Positions 7,785 through 14,363 of a stretch of 23,816 bases of DNA are shown one piece after another. The DNA comes from a virus. The position numbers were made by a program, and so were the translations under genes. The DNA lies in the IMG/VR virus record IMGVR_UViG_3300010160_000225, positions 1 to 23,816 of that record; one strand, given 5' to 3'. Numbering within the stretch: the stretch's first letter is position 1; the number at the start of each line of letters is the position of its first letter. The notes below the pieces were generated by a model. The model ran no database searches, was not told where the DNA came from, and saw nothing but the letters and a program-made list of their open reading frames with translations.

Positions 7785-8057
7785 TCAATTTGACCAGTAA
7801 GATTCGGAACTTGGGGAGCAGTGGTAAGGGGTGTCATAGCGTTCTTGGAATGACTTGCCACCCATCAAGTTTTTACGGGTAACAAAGGTCTCAAACACTT
7901 CAACAATCAAACCTAACTTACGCTTACTGTCTGCTACACAAGAAATGTAGTCCTTAGTACTAGCAGCAAAATCTTGCTTTGCAACCAAACGTTTACCTTC
8001 TTTGGTACGCTTGTCTGTTTTGTAGATTTCCAGTGTGTATTCTGTAAGTGCTGACAT
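7785..8057 (-). CDS. Small basic protein, unknown
   Basis: A 90-aa Lys-rich protein with AGGA 7 bases before the ATG. It starts with a hydrophobic/charged alternating strand (TEYTLEIYKTDKRTKEGKRLV), has a central helix or strand around VADSKRKLGLIVEVFETFVTRKN, and ends SPSSESYWSN. No known domain is recognised. It is driven by a consensus promoter that duplicates that of the neighbouring 128-aa gene; no terminator is seen after it, so transcription probably runs on into that gene. A host-takeover role is possible but only a guess. Confidence 0.72.
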   Translation of the reverse strand: MSALTEYTLEIYKTDKRTKEGKRLVAKQDFAASTKDYISCVADSKRKLGLIVEVFETFVTRKNLMGGKSFQERYDTPYHCSPSSESYWSN

Positions 8058-8067
8058 TTTGTTTCCT

Positions 8068-8125
8068 GTTTGTTGCTGTCTATGTATGTATTATACCCGA
8101 AATTTGGCTAGCTGTCAACCGTTTT
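8068..8125 (-). repeat. Promoter-bearing 58-bp repeat, copy 2
   Basis: Second copy of the segment at 7721-7778, with two mismatches in the spacer. The identical part covers the -35 box, the -10 box, the start region and most of the leader, so the two genes should be transcribed with the same strength and timing. Confidence 0.9.
8090..8118 (-). promoter_or_regulatory. Consensus sigma-70 promoter for the 90-aa gene
   Basis: On the - strand, TTGACA (8113-8118), a 17-base spacer and TATAAT (8090-8095), all perfect. The leader to the ATG at 8057 is about 26 bases. Confidence 0.94.
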
Positions 8126-8160
8126 TTTGGTGTGCCGAGATAGATTTCTAAACTGAATAT

Positions 8161-8180
8161 ACACTGGATTACACTGGATT
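8161..8180. repeat. 10-base direct repeat pair
   Basis: ACACTGGATT occurs twice in tandem in the 190-base gap between the genes at 7785 and 8250. It lies between the promoter at 8090 and the terminator at 8208, where an upstream regulatory site could sit. Chance or replication slippage are equally possible. Confidence 0.55.
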
Positions 8181-8207
8181 AATATCTTTGTTGTATTTTA
8201 GCCACAA

Positions 8208-8232
8208 AAAAAGGCCCAATCTGAACCTTTTT
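8208..8232 (-). terminator. Intrinsic terminator after the 90-aa gene ending at 8250
   Basis: On the - strand, AAAAAGGTTC pairs with GGGCCTTTTT (two G-T pairs) around a 5-base loop and runs into TTTTTTT. It closes the unit containing the genes at 8524-8799 and 8250-8522. Confidence 0.85.
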
Positions 8233-8249
8233 CTGAGTGCTATAAAGTA

Positions 8250-8522
8250 TTACTTTTTACTAGTACCTTGATTCACAAAACTGTACATCTTTTCAGCTGT
8301 CTCTAATACTTTTTCCAATCCTGGGAAAGTTGGCATTGATACTGTGCTGACAATTTGACCTGTCTTCTCATCACGAGTAGCAGTTATTTCCCATCCTTGG
8401 AACTTGGATTGAAATTCATCGTGTACTAGGCTTTTGGCCATGCCAAGAATGTCTGTACGGATTTCATAACCGTTCTTGTTAAATTTGACTTCTGGTAGCT
8501 TAGGGGTTTCAAAATTTGACAT
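8250..8522 (-). CDS. Small phage protein, possibly phasin-like partner, unknown
   Basis: A 90-aa protein with a strong ribosome site (AAGGAG) that lies within the end of the upstream gene; the two are 1 base apart and must be co-expressed. The N-terminus is charged and Pro-rich, the centre reads VHDEFQSKFQGWEITATRDEKTGQIVSTVSMPTFPG, and the C-terminus is a short helix. No function is recognised. Confidence 0.72.
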   Translation of the reverse strand: MSNFETPKLPEVKFNKNGYEIRTDILGMAKSLVHDEFQSKFQGWEITATRDEKTGQIVSTVSMPTFPGLEKVLETAEKMYSFVNQGTSKK

Positions 8523-8523
8523 A

Positions 8524-8799
8524 TTAATCTCCTTGTGTGTTGATGTCTGTGTTGGCTGATTTTTTAGCAGTCTTGGCCTTGACTGTTTCTTCTTGTTTAG
8601 GGAAAAATGCTTTGCTCATTGCGTCTGCACTGTATGTAGACAGATCAATGTAATTTTTAGCCATCATTTTAGCAAACGCTGTTTGGGCGTCAATAAATGC
8701 ATTGCAGGCCTTGTTGAGTGTGTCGTCTTTGTAAACCTGATTGGTAAACTGACGCTTTGATGATTGAAATAAATTAATATAAAATTCTGGTGTAAACAT
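8524..8799 (-). CDS. Small helical protein, loosely phasin-like
   Basis: A 91-aa protein with a strong ribosome site (CACACAGGAGAA). Residues 1-65 form two amphipathic helices (FYINLFQSSKRQFTNQVY, then AFIDAQTAFAKMMAKNYIDLS), rich in Phe, Ala and Gln as in phasin-like proteins. The last 25 residues are Lys/Thr-rich and likely disordered. A phasin-like or scaffold-like role is only a resemblance. No convincing promoter was found in the 59-base gap upstream; that gap carries a short ACAACA-TGTTGT inverted repeat. Confidence 0.7.
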   Translation of the reverse strand: MFTPEFYINLFQSSKRQFTNQVYKDDTLNKACNAFIDAQTAFAKMMAKNYIDLSTYSADAMSKAFFPKQEETVKAKTAKKSANTDINTQGD

Positions 8800-8858
8800 A
8801 GTTTTCTCCTGTGTGTATGTTTTGTTGACAACAACTGCTGTTGTATTACTATATATGA

Positions 8859-9434
8859 TTATTGTTTAAAAAGCAACGGAAAAGCAATTGATTTGACAAA
8901 ATTTCTCTGAAGTTTGCCCATGTGGTCAACCCTGGCCAGGCTGCTGTCGAATACTTCATGCAGTACACTGCTGGTGTTTGATTCTGGAATTCTTATCTCG
9001 GCTGTGGTTTCACCATGATCATTTATCAGAACTCCGTGCTTGCTGGCTAACTTTTTAATAGCAATATTGGTGCTGAGACAAACCATGCACCCAGTTCTGA
9101 TGCCACGATTTTGACACCATTTGATACAACGTTCCATAAGACTACTACCAAGACCTTGACACCGGTATTCTTTCAACACACTAAAGGCCAATTCAGTTTG
9201 ATTGTTCTCTAATGCTATATGTCCAGCAGCAATGACACGCAGATTCTGATCTTCTATTACAAAGATTTTATGCTGCCCAGGATTGGATTCAAATTTATCA
9301 CATAGTTCAATAAGAGAATCGTCTTTGATAAAAAATCCAAATCTTGTATATTTGCTTTGTTCATCAAGAGACAGCAGGTGCTGTTGATATCTATCGTACT
9401 GTGATGGGGGTAGTCGGTACACTGTGTGAGTCAT
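8859..9434 (-). CDS. GNAT-family N-acetyltransferase
   Basis: A 191-aa protein if read from the ATG at 9434; a TTG at 9443 would add three residues. The acetyl-CoA binding motif A is visible at residues about 86-100 (SVLKEYRCQGLGSSLM, with the Q/R-x-x-G-x-G/A loop), preceded by the IAAGHIAL strand and ELAF. GNAT enzymes move acetyl from acetyl-CoA to an amine of a protein, peptide or small molecule. The substrate is unknown here; phage GNATs may modify host proteins or act on toxins and antibiotics. The N-terminal 60 residues are less typical. It follows two tiny genes and has no strong ribosome site. Confidence 0.85.
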   Translation of the reverse strand: MTHTVYRLPPSQYDRYQQHLLSLDEQSKYTRFGFFIKDDSLIELCDKFESNPGQHKIFVIEDQNLRVIAAGHIALENNQTELAFSVLKEYRCQGLGSSLMERCIKWCQNRGIRTGCMVCLSTNIAIKKLASKHGVLINDHGETTAEIRIPESNTSSVLHEVFDSSLARVDHMGKLQRNFVKSIAFPLLFKQ

Positions 9435-9477
9435 ATCAAACAACCATGATTGGTAATAACCACAGTCTTTTCTTACG

Positions 9478-9579
9478 TCAATACCATGACTGGTAACCGT
9501 GCGACTTGACTACTTGGTGACGATATTCGCCTAGATCTATTAAGAAATCCCAGATGTTGTTTAGTATTTTCTTAATCAT
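9478..9579 (-). CDS. Tiny 33-aa conserved-looking phage protein
   Basis: A 33-aa reading frame that starts at an ATG overlapping the stop of the 62-aa gene (CTATGATT), the coupling seen at many junctions here. The chain reads as an amphipathic helix (IKKILNNIWDFLIDLGEYRHQ) and ends HGYQSWY. The ATGA coupling, composition and helix pattern support a real gene, but the function is unknown and the length makes chance possible. Confidence 0.6.
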   Translation of the reverse strand: MIKKILNNIWDFLIDLGEYRHQVVKSHGYQSWY

Positions 9580-9764
9580 AGTGGCCACCCTGACAATGCA
9601 CGGTTTGAATTTTTTTGTTCAAACTCACGAGTTAATCGGTCAACATCGCAACTATCTTGTGGATTGTTTTTGACGATGTAAAATTCTAGTGCTGATCCGT
9701 AGCTGGTTGGCTTTTCGAATGCGCTGAACATCTTTTGGAAGTAAGCGGCTAAATCATTTAACAT
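9576..9764 (-). CDS. Small phage protein with NNPQDSCDVDRLTREFEQ motif
   Basis: A 62-aa protein with a strong ribosome site (CACACAGGAGAA) and a good promoter 44 bases upstream of the start codon. An N-terminal amphipathic helix (LAAYFQKMFSAFEKP) precedes EFYIVKNNPQDSCDVDRLTREFEQ. The 'NPQ-x(3-4)-DV-x-x-L-x-R-E' pattern is familiar from tiny proteins of T4-like and other large phages, where it is of unknown function. It ends in GWPL and overlaps the 33-aa gene. Confidence 0.78.
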   Translation of the reverse strand: MLNDLAAYFQKMFSAFEKPTSYGSALEFYIVKNNPQDSCDVDRLTREFEQKNSNRALSGWPL

Positions 9765-9807
9765 ATTTTATTCTCCTGTGTGTTAATCTATACCAGTGGT
9801 ACTCACT

Positions 9808-9836
9808 AGTATACAATTATTTATGCTGTGGTGCAA
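9808..9836 (-). promoter_or_regulatory. Sigma-70 promoter for 9764-8859 unit
   Basis: On the - strand, TTGCAC (9831-9836), 17 bases, TATACT (9808-9813). The spacer contains CATAAATA, which also resembles the T4-type late box, so a late sigma could use the same spot. The leader is about 37 bases. Confidence 0.8.
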
Positions 9837-9890
9837 CAAAACTCAGTAGAAACCATGAGTCAGTTTGTCCATATTCAATGTGAAATTTCT

Positions 9891-10268
9891 TTATTGCAAC
9901 TTCTGCACATTATTCAGATATGTTTGTAACTGGTTGTTGTATAAAATTAAAGTAACAGACGTTGCTTGGTCAAATACTTTGATGCATGAAAGATTTGCAA
10001 TATAGTAGGGATACCCAATCGATCTTTCCAACTGTATCAGCGTTTTAGGTAGTATTTTTGTCTCAAGATCGTGAGAATAATGCTTGATATTGATCCTAGT
10101 GGTCGCAAATTTAAAGCCACTACTGGAAAGACGCATACTGTGTATATTAGTTGGATTAAACCACCAAATCTGACGCATTTTTTTAATGATATCGGGAGTT
10201 GTTATGCCAACATGCTCCACAAATCTCTCAGTCCATCCAATTTGGTCAATTGGACTGTTGTGCAACAT
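9891..10268 (-). CDS. Conserved-looking phage protein, unknown
   Basis: A 125-aa protein from the ATG at 10268 (a GTG immediately before is also possible). It overlaps the end of the upstream gene by 23 bases. Notable stretches are IGWTERFVEHVGITTPDIIKK, IWWFNPTNIHSMRLSSSGFKF and a C-terminal TSVTLILYNNQLQTYLNN. The 'WW-x-NP-x-x-x-x-x-MRL' segment looks conserved by eye. There is no catalytic signature, so the function is unknown. It is the last gene of the exonuclease unit. Confidence 0.7.
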   Translation of the reverse strand: MLHNSPIDQIGWTERFVEHVGITTPDIIKKMRQIWWFNPTNIHSMRLSSSGFKFATTRINIKHYSHDLETKILPKTLIQLERSIGYPYYIANLSCIKVFDQATSVTLILYNNQLQTYLNNVQKLQ

Positions 10269-10563
10269 CACTGTGTTGAATATATATTATTGGGCCTTGA
10301 TTCAGCAAAACTACACTGAATTTATCTGTTTTAAATTGAGTGTTGAGTTTCTTAGCCAGACTGATAGCATGTCCTGGATTAGAAAATGATACCTTGCGAT
10401 ATTTTGGGCCAGGGTAGCTTACTAATATATTTTGCGTTTTGAGATTTACTGCACGACCTTCGTAGTACACAGCCCAAATACCATCTGAGGCCAGGACCTG
10501 GTCGCACTTATAATTTGTTTTATTTAGATTTTCTAAAATTACAACGGGTTTTGGTCTGCTCAT
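10246..10563 (-). CDS. Small protein, unknown
   Basis: A 105-aa protein with AGGA 10 bases before the ATG. Alternating hydrophobic strands (VVILENL, GIWAVYYEGRAVNLKT, ILVSYPG, FSVVLLNQG) suggest a small beta or alpha/beta fold. It overlaps the gene at 9891-10268. A CATAAATA box lies 37-44 bases upstream of the start. Function unknown. Confidence 0.7.
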   Translation of the reverse strand: MSRPKPVVILENLNKTNYKCDQVLASDGIWAVYYEGRAVNLKTQNILVSYPGPKYRKVSFSNPGHAISLAKKLNTQFKTDKFSVVLLNQGPIIYIQHSDVAQQSN

Positions 10564-10612
10564 AATGCATGGTCCTTTGATATTGTTTACATGTATTATT
10601 ATTTATGCGCAG

Positions 10613-11092
10613 TTAATTGCAGTTTACAGTGAGCTGACTTAGTTTATTGTCCAATTCAGCACTGCTATTATAAGGACCAAAAAATGTATGGCGAGTTAAC
10701 ATGATTTTTTTAGGACAGAACACAGACTCCCATTTGTCATCAATGTTGACAAGATAATATCCGGCACAGTGGAAACTTTTACTGCTTGTTTCCTTGGTAA
10801 ACAAGGGCAGGCGCAATTTCAAGTCATAGATTGGATTGTGCGGAAAACTATCACAAGGATAATCGTATACCGAATATACATCAGCCGTGTTGGGCTCAAC
10901 AGGGTCAGCATTACTTGATACTCGGATATTATATTTAGAGCTTAGAATTTTAAAAGACGGAAATATCTCGCGCTTGGTGCCTTGTACCAACACCACTCCC
11001 ATTGGGGATGCCTGTATAGTGGCAACTTTTTTGCCATCTTCTTCAACAATCCAAAACTTGTTTTTAATAATTGGTTTGGCCTTTTGTACCAT
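10613..11092 (-). CDS. Conserved phage protein, unknown
   Basis: A 159-aa protein following the exonuclease gene by 9 bases, with AAGGA 6 bases before the ATG. It is beta-rich: FWIVEEDGKKVATIQASPMGVVLV, then a KREIFPSFKILSSKYNI segment, then FHCAGYYLVNIDDKWESVFCPKKIML and a helical end. The pattern resembles a family I have seen in marine T4-like phages, but there is no functional assignment. Co-transcription with the exonuclease hints at a DNA-related role; this is inference. Confidence 0.74.
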   Translation of the reverse strand: MVQKAKPIIKNKFWIVEEDGKKVATIQASPMGVVLVQGTKREIFPSFKILSSKYNIRVSSNADPVEPNTADVYSVYDYPCDSFPHNPIYDLKLRLPLFTKETSSKSFHCAGYYLVNIDDKWESVFCPKKIMLTRHTFFGPYNSSAELDNKLSQLTVNCN

Positions 11093-11101
11093 TGATAATC
11101 C

Positions 11102-12097
11102 TTATTGACCTGAGTATTGTGACGAAAAGATTTCGCCAAAGTTAGTTGACATTTCGCTTAGTTTTTGTAGATCGTGTCGACCGCAAAACTTTAAAAATTG
11201 TGCTCCAACCATTGGACGAGTTTTAACTGCACTATTGTTAGAAATACATTCGGCAATTTTTATTTTGATATTGTCTGGCTGGCGACTTAGATCTACCAGA
11301 ATACAATTTCTTTCAAAGTCATCTTTTACGCGATGTTCGACGTTGTCGTGATCTACCCACTTCTGTAACATGAGATTGTTCCAATTGAATCCTTTGTTAT
11401 TGCGATCTGCAAAGGCTTCTTCTAGGCCAACTTTATTCCTTGATCCTTTGGTTCTCACGCCTGGATAGGCACTAAAGATATTATCAGTTGGGTCTCCGCG
11501 CATACACTTCTCAAACAGGATCCATTCGGGATCCGGAATACGTTTAGGTTCTTTGGTCTTCTTGTCAATAACAAGTTTACCTTTGTGGTTGAATATGCCT
11601 GTTAGTGTATGTAACTCATCGGAGATACCATTGTATTGTTTTACGTTGGTGGCCAGTAACTGATAGAAATCAGTATCACTGCTGATAATAACATGCTGAC
11701 TGTTGGGATGACTTTGTATCCATCCTGCAATTAGATCGTCTGCTTCCAGCTCAGGATCTTGCAATGTGGTACAATTGGTACGTTCGGACAGGAATGTCTT
11801 GAGATTATCAAACCCTTCCCAAAACAGTTTATCTTCCTGCTGTTCTACTTCGGTCTGAGCAGCACGAGAAACTGCTCGGTTTGCTTTGTAGGGCTTGTAA
11901 AAATCTTTGCGCCAGCTGCGGCCTTCAAGGCAGAATACCACATGGTTGGCTTTTTGATCACGCCAACATTTGTTTACACTGCTTAAGGTAACATGTATGC
12001 TGAATGCAACACGTTCCTCAATACTGCTCAACCGGCTGGCAGCATGTCGGGCTCGAAAATAAGTATTAGCTAGGTCAATCAGTAGATATGTAGTCAT
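11102..12097 (-). CDS. 5'-3' exonuclease / FEN-RNase H family nuclease
   Basis: A 331-aa nuclease of the T4 RNase H / Pol I 5'-nuclease family, which removes RNA primers and 5' flaps in lagging-strand synthesis. Metal-binding acidic motifs are seen: D8 in LLIDLANTYF, E58-GRSWRKDFYKPYKANR in the arch region, ELEADD (116-121), SSDTDF (139-144) and GDPTDN (201-206). A helix-hairpin-helix region follows (YPGVRTKGSRNKVG). I placed the start at the ATG at 12097, since this puts D8 where the family has it; a longer frame to 12226 would run over the preceding gene. A perfect promoter ends just 7 bases before this ATG, so the message is almost leaderless. The gene heads a unit of four. Confidence 0.93.
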   Translation of the reverse strand: MTTYLLIDLANTYFRARHAASRLSSIEERVAFSIHVTLSSVNKCWRDQKANHVVFCLEGRSWRKDFYKPYKANRAVSRAAQTEVEQQEDKLFWEGFDNLKTFLSERTNCTTLQDPELEADDLIAGWIQSHPNSQHVIISSDTDFYQLLATNVKQYNGISDELHTLTGIFNHKGKLVIDKKTKEPKRIPDPEWILFEKCMRGDPTDNIFSAYPGVRTKGSRNKVGLEEAFADRNNKGFNWNNLMLQKWVDHDNVEHRVKDDFERNCILVDLSRQPDNIKIKIAECISNNSAVKTRPMVGAQFLKFCGRHDLQKLSEMSTNFGEIFSSQYSGQ

Positions 12098-12103
12098 ACC
12101 GCT

Positions 12104-12132
12104 ATAATAGCATAGAACTTCATGCTTGTCAA
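12104..12132 (-). promoter_or_regulatory. Sigma-70 promoter directly in front of exonuclease start
   Basis: On the - strand, TTGACA (12127-12132), 17 bases, TATTAT (12104-12109). It sits at the end of the upstream gene. The expected RNA start, about 7 bases after the -10 box, falls on the start codon itself. Confidence 0.85.
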
Positions 12133-12563
12133 CTAAATTCTGTACGATCTGGATCCAATCTTCGTCGAGTTGACTGGCGTTGTATTGGATCAGATTGTTC
12201 TTGCTCAAATGCTTCTGAAACAACATTTTTACAAATTTCCTGGAACCACTGGTCGACTATTTGTTGATCGTCTCGACCAACATAACCGGCTCTGACCAGG
12301 CTCACAATGAATTTATCGTTCCAATCAAGTTCAAAAGCACCGTTACCGATATTGTTAGGATCAACTTCAATACCAACCACAGTGATATACGGTTCATTTT
12401 TTTCAGTTGCAATTTCTTTGGCAGTCAATGCCACAGGTGTTATTACAGGAACCACTTTGGGTTTGCGAGGTGCACGAGGTTTTTTTACCTTTGGTTCTTG
12501 TATAACCTCAGGTACCAACGCCAACGGCTCGTCTTTCTTTTTAAATATGTCAAATAATCCCAT
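12129..12563 (-). CDS. Conserved phage protein with ELDWNDKF motif, unknown
   Basis: A 144-aa protein with AAAGGA 6 bases before the ATG. The N-terminus (MGLFDIFKKK) is a short amphipathic helix followed by a Lys/Pro-rich disordered stretch to about residue 48. The rest is a compact domain, PYITVVGIEVDPNNIGNGAFELDWNDKFIVSLVRAGYVG, and a DQWFQEICKNVVSEAFEQEQ helix. This domain is recognisable as common in cyanophage-like and other T4-superfamily phages, with no known function. The stop overlaps the -35 box of the exonuclease promoter. Confidence 0.82.
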   Translation of the reverse strand: MGLFDIFKKKDEPLALVPEVIQEPKVKKPRAPRKPKVVPVITPVALTAKEIATEKNEPYITVVGIEVDPNNIGNGAFELDWNDKFIVSLVRAGYVGRDDQQIVDQWFQEICKNVVSEAFEQEQSDPIQRQSTRRRLDPDRTEFS

Positions 12564-12590
12564 TGTGTTTCCTTTAATTTATCACTACAG

Positions 12591-12911
12591 TTACTTACCC
12601 CATTTTAACAGGAACCAAGTAAGATCTTTAGGTGTTAGCCATGCATAAATTTGATATGTATATCCATATGTAGTATGGTCTAGCATTCGATTCCAAATTG
12701 GAACCTGTACCGAATTGGACATTACCCACTGTCCCGGATCGCTAGTTTCCCAATTGTATAGTGGTTCGGCAGCATACAGATCAGGATCATCTACATCGGA
12801 CAGGTAGAATTGATGGACCACAGCCCTTTCTCCTACCTGGCCAGACTTTCCAATAATGCACTTGAGGTATGGGTATGTTGATGCGTCACCCAAACTCTTT
12901 GCTATTACCAT
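12591..12911 (-). CDS. Conserved phage protein (DDPDLYAAEPLYxWE family)
   Basis: A 106-aa protein. I chose the ATG at 12911, just after the QueE stop and 9 bases after a GGGG; a start at 12926 would overlap QueE. The core DVDDPDLYAAEPLYNWETSDPGQWVM and the end TWFLLKWGK are patterns I have seen in small proteins from many large phages. The function is unknown. It sits at the downstream end of the QueD-to-QueE transcription unit. Confidence 0.78.
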   Translation of the reverse strand: MVIAKSLGDASTYPYLKCIIGKSGQVGERAVVHQFYLSDVDDPDLYAAEPLYNWETSDPGQWVMSNSVQVPIWNRMLDHTTYGYTYQIYAWLTPKDLTWFLLKWGK

Positions 12912-12913
12912 AC

Positions 12914-13765
12914 TCAGGTTCCCCATTCGTTCTTAAATAATGGCACCTGAAGTCGATCACTGTAACGCATACCTGCATTCATTGCCATAATGGCCACTGC
13001 TTTGTTGTTTAGTGCATAGACACTTTCAACACCGCCCACTGGCATTAGGTAAACATGACCCGTAAATCCTGCTGCTCTGAATTCATCAGTGGCACGTCTG
13101 GCATCAGCAAAGTCTTGCTCAGTGGCAACAACAAACTTTAGATATGCAGTGCCAACTTGTTCGTACTCGCATACAATCTCTGGCTTGATAGCATTTTCCC
13201 AGGATTCACCACTGCATGGCAGTTTAGCACTGACACTGAATGTAAGTTCTTTGCCTACTTCGCTGTTCCACTTGGCCAAATAGCTTTTAAATTCTGTTGT
13301 GAGTTTCTGAGTACCATTTGTTTCAAATGTAATCTCTTTCAACGCCTTCATTTTAGGATTGTTCAGCAAGTCTGGGTACGCACGTTGCCATCCCAACAAG
13401 GGCTCACCGCCTGTGATAACAAGATGTTCGTCTTTCCATTCGTGGAAAGGAATAATTTCCATAATGCGATCAGCAATGGCTTCGCTTGTAAGCATTGGAC
13501 TAAGTTCTTTAAAGTCTGGATGCCAGCTGGCATAACTATCGCAGCCTGTACTAACTAACGGTAGTTCATTGTATTCCTTAAACGGATGCATGGCATGCAT
13601 GACTGCAATATCATTTGCTTCTGTGCTGAGTTTACCTAGCGGCATACCGAATCCCCTACAAGAAAAATTGCAGCCAAAAGTTCTAAGGAACACACTAGGG
13701 ACTCCCATGTATCTTCCCTCTCCTTGAATAGAGTAGAATAACTCGGCAATTTTAATTTTACTCAT
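12914..13765 (-). CDS. queE: 7-carboxy-7-deazaguanine synthase QueE, split iron-sulfur motif
   Basis: A 283-aa radical-SAM enzyme. QueE turns 6-carboxy-5,6,7,8-tetrahydropterin into 7-carboxy-7-deazaguanine. Evidence: SIQGEG (residues 12-17), the typical QueE start; FLRTFGCNFSC; the SAM-binding TGGEPLL; and FETNGT downstream. Canonical QueE binds its 4Fe-4S cluster with Cx3Cx2C. Here C32 and C36 fit, but the third position is Phe (CNFSCRGF). The likely third ligand is C75 in TGCDSYASW, which matches the usual CDT-x-YA(S/W) context, so about 38 residues are inserted (Cx3Cx38C). It is longer than most QueE proteins (about 210-250 aa) largely because of this insertion. Its start overlaps the MazG stop by 8 bases. 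Confidence 0.93.
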   Translation of the reverse strand: MSKIKIAELFYSIQGEGRYMGVPSVFLRTFGCNFSCRGFGMPLGKLSTEANDIAVMHAMHPFKEYNELPLVSTGCDSYASWHPDFKELSPMLTSEAIADRIMEIIPFHEWKDEHLVITGGEPLLGWQRAYPDLLNNPKMKALKEITFETNGTQKLTTEFKSYLAKWNSEVGKELTFSVSAKLPCSGESWENAIKPEIVCEYEQVGTAYLKFVVATEQDFADARRATDEFRAAGFTGHVYLMPVGGVESVYALNNKAVAIMAMNAGMRYSDRLQVPLFKNEWGT

Positions 13766-14030
13766 AAATTTTTGACCATTTCTTAAGTTTGTTGAATTTT
13801 TCTTGTTTGGCTGCGTTTAACCCCTCAACAGTTACTACACCATGTTCGATCATTAAATCAATCATGGCCAGCAAATCGCCCATCTCATCAGTTAAACATT
13901 TTCTATTAGCTTGGCCAGCCTTGAGATGAACAGTGTCAATGCCAAAACGTCGACACTTACTGATCATTTGTATTACTTCTGCACATTCTTCTTGTAGAAT
14001 GTCCATTATTTCTTTTTCTTTATTGTTCAT
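13758..14030 (-). CDS. MazG-like nucleotide pyrophosphohydrolase
   Basis: A 90-aa protein. The ATG at 14030 is preferred over a longer frame (to 14135) because it overlaps the stop of the tiny upstream gene and gives the usual domain start. The MazG/all-alpha NTP pyrophosphatase pattern is visible: EECAEVIQMISK (E14-E15 and E18 region) and LTDEMGDLLAMIDLM (E49, D52). These acidic residues bind Mg2+ and the substrate phosphates. Family members hydrolyse nucleoside triphosphates or ppGpp-like molecules. In phages MazG has been linked to nucleotide pool control; here it may remove aberrant or competing nucleotides such as dGTP. Confidence 0.85.
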   Translation of the reverse strand: MNNKEKEIMDILQEECAEVIQMISKCRRFGIDTVHLKAGQANRKCLTDEMGDLLAMIDLMIEHGVVTVEGLNAAKQEKFNKLKKWSKIYE

Positions 14031-14169
14031 TTTTTTCTTTAGGCTCAATGATTCCGTATTGTCTATACAACCAAGCAATAAATTGCTCAATATGCAATTT
14101 TGGACCAACTTGATCTGCATATACTTTATATGCAATACTTACTTTTTCCAACCAGTCTTTGTCTTTCAT
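14020..14169 (-). CDS. Tiny 49-aa protein before mazG
   Basis: Reading frame of 49 residues (MKDKDWLEKVSIAYKVYADQ at the start, QFIAWLYRQYGI near the end). It begins 1 base after the stop of the 53-aa membrane protein gene, and its stop overlaps the mazG start by 11 bases. It is amphipathic helical with several Tyr and Trp and has no known domain. Tight packing on both sides is the main support for a real gene. It was not a standard-length ORF and is easily missed. Confidence 0.72.
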   Translation of the reverse strand: MKDKDWLEKVSIAYKVYADQVGPKLHIEQFIAWLYRQYGIIEPKEKNEQ

Positions 14170-14170
14170 T

Positions 14171-14332
14171 TTAATTCCAGTGCCTAACAACGCCTGCTAT
14201 GATAAAGCAGTTTGTTATCATATATGTTAACACAATGAAGGTACGAATACAAGCAATACGGTCAGCTTCCTTATCCGTATTGCCTGCCTTCTCTCCTAAA
14301 CTTTTTGCCCACATGCGCCAAAGTTTTTTCAT
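14171..14332 (-). CDS. Small single-span membrane protein, 53 aa
   Basis: A 53-aa protein. The N-terminal third is basic (MKKLWRMWAKSLGEK), followed by a charged stretch and one hydrophobic segment at about residues 29-50 (IRTFIVLTYMITNCFIIAGV), then RHWN. It looks like an inner-membrane protein with the basic N-terminus inside. The 'LWRMWAK-x-LGEK' and 'TFI-x-L-T-Y' pattern is familiar from phage small membrane proteins, though no function is known to me. It lies between the Bax-inhibitor-like membrane gene and the tiny gene before mazG, with close spacing, so it belongs to the same message. Roles in lysis control or superinfection exclusion are possible. Confidence 0.8.
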   Translation of the reverse strand: MKKLWRMWAKSLGEKAGNTDKEADRIACIRTFIVLTYMITNCFIIAGVVRHWN

Positions 14333-14363
14333 TTTATTGATAAAGATCCTGTACTACAACTTG

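Noticed and set aside
8800-8858. Promoter for the 91-aa and 90-aa genes
   Set aside because: TATAGT and TAATAC boxes are present but no good -35 is found at a suitable spacing; the ACAACA/TGTTGT repeat is too short to call a site.
12098-12226. Longer start of the exonuclease at 12226
   Set aside because: The extra 43 residues overlap the upstream gene and do not fit the family N-terminus, which begins just before the first catalytic Asp.
14031-14135. Longer start of the MazG-like gene at 14135
   Set aside because: It would add 35 residues covering the tiny 49-aa gene in another frame, with no ribosome site; the ATG at 14030 gives the normal domain.
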